Positions 25,009 to 34,904 of a stretch of 64,000 nt of DNA are shown here, piece by piece. Location: contig JAHRBS010000004.1 in NCBI GenBank assembly GCA_024305745.1, positions 3,348,001 to 3,412,000 of the forward strand, written 5' to 3'. The notes under the pieces were generated by a model. The model did not search any database and was not told the origin of the DNA. It saw nothing but the letters and a program-made list of their open reading frames with translations. Position numbers and translations under genes: made by a program. The stretch is from Polyporus tsugae (taxonomy: Eukaryota > Basidiomycota > Agaricomycetes > Polyporales > Polyporaceae). The stretch's first letter is position 1, and each line of letters begins with the position of its first letter.

Positions 25009-27255
25009 CTACATGTTATAGCTTTCCTCTGCTAGCCGCCTCGCTCTTCTCTCGTCTCGTCTGCGCTCCTTGATATCCTCAGACAGCTTTCCGTAACTTG
25101 TCTTCTTGCTGTTGTTCTTGAGGTGCCTCCGTTTACCAATGTCCTGGCCCTGGGAAGGTGTGTGGCCTGGGCGTGCAGGTTGGTGGCGTGTCAGGGGAGG
25201 ATTCTTTGGCTCATGTGGGAAGATATCTCCCCAGCTGGATTTTCGAGCGTCATAATATGGTTGCTTTCCCTGAGACTTCGGTATTGTCATCCGCATGATT
25301 TGACCTGTGTGGAATAATTCAACAACAGCGTGGTATTTGTATATATTTGCGAAAGGGACTTACCCTGAGGATGGCAAACGTCTAGAATGATATGTCCACT
25401 GCGCTTGATAGGTGGGAATACCAGCCGGGGCCAACTGTAAGCTTCCTGCCTTAACGCCGCGGTGACCTCAGCAGAGATGTGCCCATCACCATCCTCTGGT
25501 ACCTCGGATAGCTCGAGCTCGTGTGAAGACGCTTGCTCTAGGTCCACCAGCTCAGTCGCCTCTTGATCATCGACGTTAATGGACAGGTGGGCCATGGGCG
25601 CGGAGTCCTCGATCGCGAACTCGCGCAGGCCCACGCCTCCAATACGACCGACTTTGACCGTGGTGTGAGCGGGTCGAGGACCCCGTCGAATGACAACATA
25701 GGAATAGTCCATGTTCTCATGACCAGTCCCGGAATGCTTCGTCCTACGGACGAATTCGGGTCGTTGCATCCGCTGTGAAAAGCTGCACTGGAGCTTCCCG
25801 TAACCGGGGTGGTATAGCGGACACGTGCCATCATGTGGACACTAGCAAAACGCTTTAGCGTATTAGTATTCGTTAAGGTGAAGGACGCACCGGAGCCACG
25901 ATGTGGGAGCCCCTGAGGGTGAAGTCCGAAAGCATCGGATCCTCAAGTTCCTTCCGCCCAAGCTTCAGCAACTGCTCTCTTGCCTCCGCGATGTTCTCAA
26001 AATCGTGATCAATAAGAACCTATGCCGAGGCAAGAACAATGTCAACTCGACGCGAGAAATCCAATAAAACCACACTTACGATAACTTCAGCACCGCTCTC
26101 CCACATCTCCTTTACAAGAACCTTCCTGTCGACATGAGTAGGGAGGGATGACAGCAGAAACGCCGACAAGGCGACAACGTTGGAGCCGTCTATTGGGTTA
26201 ACGGCGTTGTCCTCGTGGAATGACTTCTGCCAGGCCACGCTGACGCTGCCCATGTCCACATCTACGCGCGTCAGCTGGGTTTGACAGCACTCTAGAGCGG
26301 GAACGTACCCCTGACGAGGCGCTTTCCGATACGCACAAGGCCTTCCCGTTTGTCGATTCCAAGGTAACTGCCGAGACTCGTGTGAGATATCTGGATATCT
26401 TCCATGTCTTCCGAACTGCGTCCGCTCATGTCGGATGGCTGTTGGAAAGCATGGCCTGACGCCCTGTGGTGAAGAATTGGTCATGACACCACACCGCTTG
26501 TACAGATAATTCGCCACAAACCACAAGCCGCTTCCGGTAGCGGCACCCCAGTCTATGACACGATCTACCTGCCAGTCTGGACCCAAGCGCCCCTTGAGCT
26601 GTTCAAAGACTGCGTAAATGGTGGAGTAATGAGAGGGCAGCGCGACAGTGGCAAATGCGGTAGCGTCTCGGAGCGCGTACCGCCCGGCCGCTTTCCCCGA
26701 CTTGTAATGCATGTCGTAGGTCGAGTTCCATTCTTCACCCGCAGCGGTCTCGCTCGTAAACAAACGCCTTGCGTCCTGGTGCAACGTGGGCTTATCCGAG
26801 TCTATCAACCGCATTAGTCGCGTGAAAGAATAATGTGACGAAGGAAGTGGACACCTACCCGCAACGATCTGCGAAATGGCGGATTGTAGATCCAACGGGA
26901 GCACTATGGCCCCAATACGCTGGCTACCAAACGCAGCAGCGGGCGATTTTCTCGCCTCTTTGCGACCAAGGCTGTCGTCCTGAGCTTCGAGCTCTGCGGA
27001 GGTAAGATAATCCACAGCCGGGTCAGGATCGTGGGGGAAAACCTCGAGTTCTCGAGGTTGATGTGGCCCGGACGCGTCTTGAGGCATCTTGTTGCGCAGC
27101 GAAATCTCCACGTCGCGGAGAAGTGTTTGGAATGCGGGGTCTAGTTCAAGAGGTGCATTGGGATGATGTGGAGACGAACTGGAAGCATGTCGCACTAGTT
27201 CAGTGTGTCGCCGCAGAACAACTCCGCCCAGTCTACGGCAACCCATACGCAACAT
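25009..27255 (-). CDS. RSM22: Mitochondrial ribosome assembly factor Rsm22 / METTL17
   Basis: Rsm22/METTL17 is a methyltransferase-fold, iron-sulfur-binding factor required for mitochondrial small-subunit assembly. The start at 27255 opens a basic presequence (MLRMGCRRLGGVVLRRHTEL). The middle has SYSFTRLMRLID-like residues, LPSHYSTIYAVFEQLKGRLG, and the SAM-fold motif RVIDWGAATGSGLWFVANYL. The C-terminal half carries the cysteine cluster CPHDGTC...KLQC (read across 25765-25850), followed by FVRRTKHSGTGHENMDYSYV and VIRRGPRP. A fourth cysteine is in HIILDVCHPQG, then ARKSSWGDIFPHEP. The C-terminus is strongly basic (DIKERRRDERRARRLAEE). This Cys pattern matches the [4Fe-4S] ligands reported for METTL17. 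There are several introns of about 50 nt. It is divergent from SAD1 and convergent with uL1m. Confidence 0.9.
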
Positions 27256-27440
27256 AGTTTAGGGAGGTCTGTTGAACGACGCGTGGCAAGTCGATACAAT
27301 GCAGAGGTGGTGAAGAGGGACGGGAAACGAGTCTCGGTGGCCAGTGTGAGCATACACAACGGGCGCCAGTGGACGTGTGCCTCGTCGCCGCCAGGGCGCC
27401 CGCTCTGTCCATTCTGGTCTCCTACTCGCATTCCTCCACC
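27256..27440. promoter_or_regulatory. Short divergent promoter region RSM22 / SAD1
   Basis: Only 185 bases separate the two start codons, so both genes must share a compact bidirectional control region. No TATA element is evident. Confidence 0.45.
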
Positions 27441-29387
27441 ATGTCCTCCGCTGCCAAACACACCACTAGAACGGAAGGCTCGGATCGCCCAACAAAGAGG
27501 GCTCGGGTAGTCGACGAGGACGGAAAGGAAGGGTCGGAGGACGAGATTTCATCTTCCAAGGTGCGAGAGGAGCCTCAGAAGGCTTCAGACCTGTATCTTG
27601 ACACAGTATGTCCGCTTTGTTCTCTCATCGCACGTAAATGATTCACGTTCTGTGCAGATCAATAGAGCTGTATTGGACTTCGACTTCGAAAAAGTCTGCT
27701 CTGTCTCCTCGTCCAACATCAACATCTACGGGTGCCTAGTTTGTGGCAAGTACTTTCAAGGGCGTGGGCGCAGCTCGTACGCATTTGCTCATGCAATTCA
27801 CGACGATCACCATGTCTTTATTAACCTCGAGACTACGAAGGTGAGTATGCATTGTGGGCCTTGCCGACTCCGCCACCACCTAAGGTAACATCTTTGTCCC
27901 GCAGGTTTACGTCCTCCCCGACAGCTATCTCGTCTCAGATCCATCCCTAGAAGACATTTCGTTCGTGCTTTCCCCGGCGTTCACGCCTGCATCTGTGTCT
28001 ATTCTTTCTACCTCGGCGCACCTCCGAAAACCATCATACGACCTATCGAATAAGCCATATATTCCTGGTTATGTCGGTCTCAACAACATCAAGAGGAACG
28101 ACTACATGAACGTTGTCATCCATTCCCTCCTTCACGTGGCGCCACTCCGAGATTATCTGCTCCTGTCACACTTTCGCGGTAAGGAATCGGAGCTGCTGAA
28201 GCGCTTCGCTGGTCTTGCGAAGAAGATATGGAACCCCCGATTGTTCAAGAGCCAGGTCAGCCCACACGAGTTCCTACAAGAGGTTAATCGCGCCAGTGTC
28301 GGGAAATATAGTCTTGAAAAGCAGGGAGATCCCGTCGACTTCATCGGTTGGTTGCTCAACCATTTGCATAAGGACATGGGTGGAACCAAGAAGAAGAACT
28401 CAAGTTTGTCTTTTGCTCCGTGACTGCATTACACCACGTAATGACCCGCTCTTGATAGGCGTCATCTTTTCCACCTTCCAGGGCGAAGTTCGCATGGAAA
28501 CCCAGCAAGTGCTCGTACGACCCGACACCGGAGGTAACGAGAAACGCCGTTTCGACATCGATCGAGGTGAGCCCTTAGCACTCCTCCGACTCACGATCCG
28601 GGCTCATGCAGTCCGGCAGAAATCAAGTCGACCGTATCACCGTTCCTCTTTCTAGCCGTCGATTTGCCCCCGCCGCCACTGTTCCAGGATGCTGTCGAGA
28701 AGAATATCATCCCCCAAGTCAGCATCCAATCCGTTCTCGACAAATACGACGGTCAGAAGACCCAGGTATGTCCCCGTCTTGCGCCTGAATTCCTCGAAGC
28801 TGACTTTCCTACATACAGGAATCCTCTGGTCAAGTGCGGCGTTTTAAGTGCCAACGACTACCCCGGTACATCATCCTGCACTTCAAACGTTTTACAAAAA
28901 ACATGTTTGTAGAGGAGAAAAATCCGACCATTGTGAATTTCCCACTCCGAGGACTTGACTTCAGGGACTGTACGTTCTCCGTTTCACCTCGACTGCACTG
29001 CTGGCAGACTGTGTGACGTATCTCCTGATCAATGTCTTGCGTCGTAGATCTCGATGCCCCACATTCACACCCCTCCACTGTCTACGACTTGATCGCGAAT
29101 GTGACGCACGAATCGGCTGCGGGAACAACACGCGATAAGGAGAGCACGGTCTGGAAGGTTCATCTCCGAGCGGGCACAGGCGGCGGAGACAACGAGCGGT
29201 GGTTCCAGATTCAGGACCTCATTGTCGAAGAAATTAGAAAGGAAATGATCTTCCTTGGTGAGACGATTCTACAGGTACGCCTCCGAGATTGTGCGAATAG
29301 CGGTGCAAATCTCATAATGTTTCGGCGCAGATATGGGAGCGAAGACCAGATCCGTCTCCGACCGGCGGAATGGAGGTTGACAAGTAG
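27441..29387 (+). CDS. SAD1: Tri-snRNP assembly factor Sad1 / USP39 (pseudo-deubiquitinase)
   Basis: Sad1/USP39 stabilises the U4/U6.U5 tri-snRNP for spliceosome assembly in the nucleus. The N-terminus is basic/acidic and disordered (RPTKRARVVDEDGKEGSEDE). The ZnF-UBP domain follows across an intron: LYLDTINRAVLDFDFEKVCS, NINIYGCLVCGKYFQGRGR, AHAIHDDHHVFINLETTK. The USP-like domain begins GYVGLNNIKRNDYMNVVIHS. At the usual catalytic Cys (GNTCYMN in active enzymes) it has Asp, as in other members. Later blocks are FLQEVNRAS, DPVDFIGWLLNHLHKDMGG, QRLPRYIILHFKRFTKNMF and IVNFPLRGLDFRDYLD. The last exon, after an intron ending near 29330, encodes the conserved WERRPDPSPT and a short tail EVDK. 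Multiple short introns are present. Function by family is well established; enzymatic inactivity is inferred from the missing Cys. Confidence 0.92.
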
Positions 29388-29531
29388 TCGTGTACGGGAT
29401 CGTAGGCCATGGGCTAGCATAGCACTGTCCTCGCTTGAGCACATAATAATGTATTACGATCACTCCAATCGTTACTTACAGCCAGCCCAAATGCACGGCA
29501 TCGTCTCCCCTAGTCCTCATCTACTGCAATA

Positions 29532-30154
29532 CTATTTCTGAGAATTTTGGGTGGTTGCCTCTGCACTAGCTGCACCACTCGACTTGGTTGCGTCGGGGTT
29601 TGTATTGTCTTGAGTTGAGCCAGTGACTATGGAGCGCCTTGTGTCCGTGGCTGGTGCTATGCCAGCTGGCACGTCACGAATAGCGTCCTGTGCCCTGACG
29701 TCGTAACAACCCATCGCACATGTCAAGTTCTGAACCGGCGAAAGGGAGAGTGCGAAGGATACGTGCCTTTGGTTGCTCTGATCGAATAAGGGTTTGAATA
29801 TGTAAATGCCCGAGAGGACGCCTGTGCGAGAAGGTTTTGGATCAGCTTGTGAACGGCCAGGCAGACCGAATGATATCATTCTACCTGTGACGCCTGCTAC
29901 TAAGAAAGGCACCGCCCGACGTGACATTTTATGGTCTGAGAACCTTGCAGTGGTAGTGCTCGGTTATCTTGTTCAAGCGCACCCAACTTGAAGTTCCGGA
30001 TGGTATAATGCAAGCAGACCACGGTAACGTAAGCAGCACTGAATAGCCACTGGCGGAGACGCCAACGCTTACTTCCTGATTCAGTCGAGGTTGCCAGGCT
30101 TCCCGCACACGAAAGTATGTACGAAATTGTGGCATTACAGCGCCAGTCCGGCAA
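29532..30154 (-). CDS. Possible small membrane protein, unrecognised
   Basis: A plausible but uncertain model. The frame from Met 30154 contains a hydrophobic segment (LRQWLFSAAYVTVVCLHYTI) and RNFKLGALEQDNRALPLQ. It could splice by two short introns (donor after LPLQ near 29960, acceptor cttag near 29910; donor gtagaat, acceptor cacag near 29817) into VLSGIYIFKPLFDQSNQRHV. It ends in a Thr/Ser/Asp-rich tail closing TTQNSQK at the stop 29532-29534. Two short hydrophobic stretches suggest a small integral membrane protein. I recognise no family. It is convergent with SAD1, 144 bases away. Confidence 0.28.
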
Positions 30155-30249
30155 GAAGGGTACATGTATGTATAGTGGAAATGAGACGGATTTCGGCTGA
30201 CAAGCCGATGATTGCCATCCCGTTCCTCATCACGATCGTCATGGAGGTT

Positions 30250-30650
30250 CTACCCGACGGTGAGGCCGAGGTTCGCCAAGGCCTCCTTCGCAGCAAGCTC
30301 TTTGGCTGCATTCTTCTGAGCGGATATTCCTACTCCTCTGGCTTCGCCGTTGACTACCAGGTCGGATCATGAGTCATCTCCCGTGGAATAGCGGGTGGTC
30401 AAAGGGAAACAACTAACTGTTGCAAATCATCTTCCATTCTTTCTTCCCAGCTGGTCCGATGTGTTCTTCACCCCAATGGAGCGCGTGGATTTGATTCTGC
30501 CTTTGCAGATCTGGATGGCATTTAAATTACTGGCCACAGTCAAGGAGAAAAAGACCGACAGTTATTCAACTCCACGATGTAGCCTGATGCAAGGGGGGTT
30601 AAAATTTAGTGTGGAGAAGGGCATCGGTAGAAAATGAGCTCACGGGTCAT
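30250..30650 (-). CDS. Mini-dsRBD protein A (single dsRNA-binding domain, 75 aa)
   Basis: I reconstructed this gene from splice sites; no long open frame shows it. Exons on the complement strand: 30644-30650 (7 nt), 30560-30583 (24 nt), 30418-30510 (93 nt), 30250-30353 (104 nt), totalling 76 codons. The whole product is one dsRBD. Helix 1 is ELNNYLQRQNQI and the beta strands span ALHWGEEHIGPAGKKEWKM, then ICNINGEARGVG. Helix 2 is AQKNAAKELAAKEALANLG, fitting the family pattern AKxxAAxxAL. Introns are 60, 49 and 64 nt with GT-AG ends, all phase 1. The canonical SKKxAK RNA-contact block reads QKNAAK, so the second Lys is missing. Paralogues lie at 32768-33192 and 34439-34797. dsRNA binding is a family inference. 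The biological role is unknown; RNA-silencing interference, dsRNA-virus response or RNA regulation are all possible. Confidence 0.72.
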
Positions 30651-30735
30651 TGCGTCAACGATGCGAAATTGTTGGAGAATGAGAGAGAAGAGAGCGGTGC
30701 GTTGCTGTTGGTCTTAGGAGGCGGGCTTTGCGATG

Positions 30736-30742
30736 TTTTATA
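30736..30742 (-). promoter_or_regulatory. TATA-box candidate for mini-dsRBD gene A
   Basis: The complement strand reads TATAAAA 86-92 bases upstream of the start codon at 30650. Position and sequence suit a core promoter element; transcription start is not known. Confidence 0.45.
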
Positions 30743-32131
30743 GCGCATTTCGTGCGCTCGTCCAAGCTGACGTCTCTACAGACAAACGCTATTCCGGCAG
30801 GCACAACATGTCTTTGTCGGATGAGGCCCTGTCCACGCTCCCACAAGGGAAAAGTGCGACGTTAGAGGCCAAAATATCCGGACGTGCCGTTATTACAATG
30901 TCGCTCCAGACACCAGGCTGCGAAAGGCCCTCCCACGGAATGTGTTTCGTCAAGTCTCTGTTCCGTTTCTTCGTCAGCGCCGTGCTCTTGAACCCGACAT
31001 GTTAAGTGAATAATGTCCTAGATTCATTCCCCGACAAGACCGAACAACGTCAGTATGCCGTGTGACTGGACGCAATGTTTCCAGACCTTATGATCACTAG
31101 ACCCTTTTCCACCCAGTTTCCGATGATTTTTATTCGTCTTGTTGCGAGCGATGCGTGCTGACAGAGAATCAGCGATGACGACTCAACACACACCGGCCGT
31201 TGAGCTCGCGCGTCGCGCCTGTACTCGCTCGTATTCTGAAACAGCGGTCTTCATCCACAACGGTCGGCTTAGCCTGGGTGAGTGGTAAACCTCGCAGTTT
31301 GGGCTCGCGGGCATAGCGCTTCAACTGATCTGTAACATCCCGGTAGGTCAGACGACACAAATCCTGAGCTGGAACGGCGTAGACCGACCAGTGTGCTCTG
31401 GAAGAAACGCCCAATCTTCACCTCTTCTCCAGGGTCCCCTCGAGACGGACGGGCTGGATCGGATACGCTCGCCAGACGCCTACAGACACATTGGCGGCTT
31501 GCACCGCAAGGGTGGATGCGCCGAAAAGAGGTGAAACATAGTGCTCGGTACGGCCGCACCGAGTCGGCGTGTAGGCAACATTGGCGACGGACTTAATTCC
31601 AGGATGCCGGAGGGCAGATGGCATCTCATAAAATCAAGCTGCCCGCTTCTCATGCTTCCGGTGGCTCCACAAAGACAGGCTAACTTGCGGTCTGCACGGC
31701 GCAGCATGGAAGCCTGGAGCTCTGAGTCAACGTGCTGCATGCAGACGCTGCCCCCCTCGGCTCACGGCGCGAGGCCATGCGAATGCCGTGCACCCGTTTT
31801 GACCGAGTGGATGATTGCCTCTGAAAACAATTGTTACGGTCAATCTGGGAATGATAGAACCACGCGGTAAATCACGACCTTGACGTCGAAACAGACGGCC
31901 CTCTGACCTCGAGACCACGAAAATTGTACCGGCTTGAACTACTACAACTTGATGGTAGCCGTGCGGTCAGCACCTGTAATGCTGATCTGTTGCTGGTTCT
32001 GGTGAAGTATGCATATGTTCGACATTGGTGCTGCAGCTACACGGATCGAGCCGCGTTCCGCCCGATGCGTTTTCAGCGGAGCAGGAAAGCGTTCAGCACA
32101 TGTTTGACTTCAATACTAAGAAATGGTACAC
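30743..32131. other. Gene-poor interval, no gene recognised
   Basis: Several open frames of 60-110 codons on both strands overlap each other, for example complement 31169-31414 and 31418-31624, plus 31541-31870. None has a recognisable domain or can be joined into a convincing spliced gene. Decayed coding sequence is possible. Confidence 0.35.
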
Positions 32132-32272
32132 TCACCTCAACACGAGTTGGGAGTGGTCGTCAATGAATGCCAGCGTGGCGTGCGGCAATGGCAATGCGCC
32201 GATATCTGATTGGAGCGCCGTGTTGGGCCTCAGAGCGTCAATAATGATAAATGAACTGTGCGTTGAAGACAT
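32132..32272 (-). CDS. Possible exon of an unrecognised small gene
   Basis: An ATG at 32272 opens MSSTHSSFIIIDALRPNTAL, then a 46-residue frame closing SQLVLR at a donor-like AG|gtgagtg. The peptide composition (FIIIDALRPN, PHATLAFIDDHSQ) looks protein-like rather than random. A possible acceptor (cgtgtag near 32035) would add about 23 residues ending HYRC. I recognise no family, and the model rests on composition and splice signals only. It lies between two mini-dsRBD genes on the same strand. Confidence 0.22.
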   Translation of the reverse strand: MSSTHSSFIIIDALRPNTALQSDIGALPLPHATLAFIDDHSQLVLR

Positions 32273-32767
32273 GCGGCTGCCACAACCCGTCACTGGTATT
32301 CAAAGCACAACGAAGGCCGAACTCTGTTGACCTCCGATGTCATACCTGCGCGATGAACGACTGGAAGTAAGTTGCGGCCCCTGAGGCCGCTGTCGCAGCA
32401 AGCCGGAAGACGGTGAAGGTCAGGTACAAGTCAGGTACGTACAAAGTCAACCTCCGAGTCGGCGTCTAACGTTCGTTCGCCACCACCCACAGTCATATAT
32501 ACCAGATTCCGGGTCCAATTGAGATATGACGCGCACCACAGAATCTAGGAACGAACGGAGCCACAGGAGCGGCACAAATGATATGGATTTGGTAAGTACA
32601 GTGATACACTCAAGACCGGGGCTACAGAAGGAGTGGCACAATGGCGCAAGGGAGACAGGAACATGAACCGTAGCACAAACGGTGACCGGGTCCCCCGGCG
32701 GGAGGAACGAGCGGGATATGAGGGGCGTGTGACGTTGAGAGAGTCTTCCGACTCAGACAACTGCGAT

Positions 32768-33192
32768 TCACTCCGCCGCCGTCTCCGCCTCCTCAGCATC
32801 TTGGGCCTTCAAGGCGGCTAGGGCCTCCCCGGCAGCAGCATCCCTTGCGGCGTTCTTCTGGGACCCGGCGCCGGTACCCATGACCACGTCGTTGACTGCG
32901 AAACGCAAATGCATGTTAGCGGTGATGACGGACGGCACCCAGAATGCACACCTACTCTTGCAGATGGAGGTCCACACGGGGTCGTGGCGGGGGCCTGAGA
33001 ATTCGTCCTTCCAGCTCAGAGCGGTCAATCGGCCAGTGTTCTGGAGATCTGAAGTTATGGTTAGGTTAACAAACATCGTATGCACCGGGGAGGGTGGGTA
33101 CAGTTGTTCAAAGCAACATTGTTGTCTGAGTGACGAGGTCAACCATGTCGAGCGTTCTCGTAGGCTGTCGAGGACGTACCGGGAGTCGCCAT
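32768..33192 (-). CDS. Mini-dsRBD protein B (single dsRNA-binding domain, 85 aa)
   Basis: Reconstructed exons on the complement strand: 33180-33192 (13 nt), 33102-33125 (24 nt), 32956-33048 (93 nt), 32768-32895 (128 nt); 86 codons with stop. After MATP the micro-exon supplies DNNVALNN of helix 1 (ALNNYLQNTGRL). The beta region is ALSWKDEFSGPRHDPVWTS, then INDVVMGTGAG. Helix 2 is SQKNAARDAAAGEALAAL, and a short acidic tail ends AEETAAE-like residues. Introns of 54, 53 and 60 nt are phase 1, at the same positions as in gene A. Exon 3 has exactly the same length, 93 nt. As in A, the RNA-contact block is QKNAA, followed by Arg instead of Lys. Domain call is from motif pattern. Function beyond likely dsRNA binding is unknown. 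Confidence 0.75.
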
Positions 33193-33246
33193 TCTACTCT
33201 ATGCTCTACGCTGCTGATGGGTCCCACTGAGCTCGGCCATAGGTGC

Positions 33247-33252
33247 TATATA
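33247..33252 (-). promoter_or_regulatory. TATA-box candidate for mini-dsRBD gene B
   Basis: TATATA on the complement strand, 55-60 bases upstream of the start codon at 33192. Confidence 0.4.
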
Positions 33253-34438
33253 CACTATGCCTTGCTGCCTTCAGGCCCTCCGCTGCCCCCGCTGCCCACG
33301 ACTTCGGCGGTTTGCATTGCAGCCAGGAGAGAAGTAGGGTGAGGAAGTTCTTGCGGTTCATATGAACATTGCGCATCGGAGACCCTTCGATCAATGAGCT
33401 CGCAACAAAAAGGAATCAAGGGACCACGTACGAGGGATAGGGTTCCAAGACTCGAACTCTTGAGAGGAGAGGAGGGGATTTTGCGTCCCCCGAGATATGG
33501 CGAATCAGGCCCAGGGGCCTTGCTGAGCTACGCAGGGACGGAAGGAGGAAGGTTCCAAGTCGCAGCCATCGATGATGTGTGCTTCTGTGTCCGAAGCGGG
33601 GAGCGGCACGGTGACGCTATACGTATACGTGTTTCGTCTCCCTGCTGATATATGGCGGACATACGGGGTGACTGGCCGACCTTTCGCGGGAGGGTGCCCT
33701 CTGCCAAATAGCCTGCTTCGATCTTGCAGCTTGTCGCTTAGTTTCCTCGTGGCAAGAGGGGAATCCAGACCAGAAGGATGGACGCAAGGCACCATTCCGA
33801 CCATAACAAGAATCCCCGTCCCACCAACACGTACGTCCTCGATGTGTTCGCATGTACGAAGTGGAGAGGTCCGGCCAGCTCTTTGCCTGCGTAGGGAGGG
33901 GGTTGGATGGTCCGTATATGTGCAAAGAAGGATACCAGCGGAGTGCCCCGGTGGTGTATGGGTTACGTGCAATCGTCCACCCACGGAAAATTGCACCGCG
34001 CTTCGGATTAGCACTGCCTTCCTGGGTAAGGCGCGGAGAACACCAAGTCATAGTGATCTTTCTAAAGCCTCCGCGGAGAGCTTCTCGCTAGTCATAGCAC
34101 ACCCAAGACCAAATGAGGACGCCGAGGTTCAGTAGACACGGCAAGCTTCACAAGTGAGAGCTCCGGTATTGCATTAGAAAGCACATTAGAAAGCACAGAA
34201 GCATCTGCAGACTACACAGGGGAGGCGGCTAGGAAGGCCAACGCAGACGAGACCAGGTGGCAAGGATGAGGTTGCATGTGGTACTGTCTCCGACGGCCCT
34301 ATGAATACATGACGAGGAGAGACGGATTGTTACGATTAGTAAGGTAGGAATGCCGGGTAAAAAGGAAATCACTGAGGACGACATTTTAGTTTCTACAGAG
34401 ACTACACGTTTCAGAGATAGATAGCTCACATGAAGAGC
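33253..34438. other. Gene-poor interval, no gene recognised
   Basis: Overlapping open frames occur on both strands (plus 33572-34135, complement 33505-34014). They are not supported by any domain, and each is partly the shadow of the other. A 12-base direct repeat lies at 34172-34195. Confidence 0.35.
34172..34195. repeat. Two-copy 12-base tandem repeat
   Basis: The unit cattagaaagca occurs twice in succession, downstream of mini-dsRBD gene C. It is short, and no function is implied. Confidence 0.6.
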
Positions 34439-34797
34439 CTAAGCGCCTCGTTGTCCCCAAAGGGCCCTCAGAGCTTGTTCTGCGGCGATTTCTTTTGCAG
34501 TGTCCACTCTGGTGGAGGAGCCACGGCCGTACTCAGTTTGGTTGACTTCATTAGAAAGAAAGAGGTAGGGTCAGCGCGATACATAGGAGCTATGTGCCGG
34601 ACGGCTTACAGTAAACTGATATCGTCCATGTAGGCGCACCGCCCGGTCCCGATTGTTGAGGCGAACCCCAATAAACGAAGTTTTGCAGACCGTTGCGCTG
34701 GATGTAGTTGTTGAACTGCATGCGCCAGTCTAGACAGTACGTCAGATAGGTGCATCTCGGGAATCGATGAACGCTACACACGATCTCCGACAGACAT
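34439..34797 (-). CDS. Mini-dsRBD protein C (single dsRNA-binding domain, 80 aa)
   Basis: Reconstructed exons on the complement strand: 34782-34797 (16 nt), 34610-34729 (120 nt), 34439-34545 (107 nt); 81 codons with stop. The product is one dsRBD: helix 1 MQFNNYIQRNGLQ, beta region NFVYWGSPQQSGPGGAPTW, then TISVYFNQTEYGRGSS. Helix 2 is TRVDTAKEIAAEQALRALWG, closing QRGA. Introns of 52 and 64 nt are phase 1. The first 24 nt of exon 2 correspond to the separate 24-nt micro-exon of genes A and B, so one intron is absent here. The lysines before AKxxAA are replaced (RVDT), suggesting weakened or altered RNA contact. A short first exon is shared with A and B. Same-strand neighbour of B, 1.2 kb away. 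Confidence 0.78.
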
Positions 34798-34830
34798 CGT
34801 GATTCGGTAGGTGGTGCGGAGAATGTGACT

Positions 34831-34850
34831 GTGAGGGTGTGAGGGTGTGA
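34831..34850. repeat. GTGAGGGT short tandem repeat in the leader of gene C
   Basis: About two and a half copies of gtgagggt. On the coding strand of gene C this is a pyrimidine-rich tract between the TATA candidate and the start codon, as often seen in fungal 5' leaders. Confidence 0.5.
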
Positions 34851-34904
34851 GGAGGTAGGGAGTGTGGTGACGGATGGGAGATTGTGCTCCCAATGCACCC
34901 AACA

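Noticed and set aside
33446..33530. tRNA-like signals on the complement: an A-box-like TAGCTCAGCAAGG (33518-33530) and a perfect five-pair T-arm with GTTCGAG loop (33446-33462).
   Set aside because: The expected acceptor stem does not form: the sequences flanking the two boxes are not complementary, and no anticodon arm fits between them. Kept only as coincidence or a decayed relic.
33572..34135. 187-codon open frame on the plus strand.
   Set aside because: No domain, Cys/Ser/Arg-rich composition typical of chance frames in GC-rich DNA, and overlapped by an equally long complement frame.
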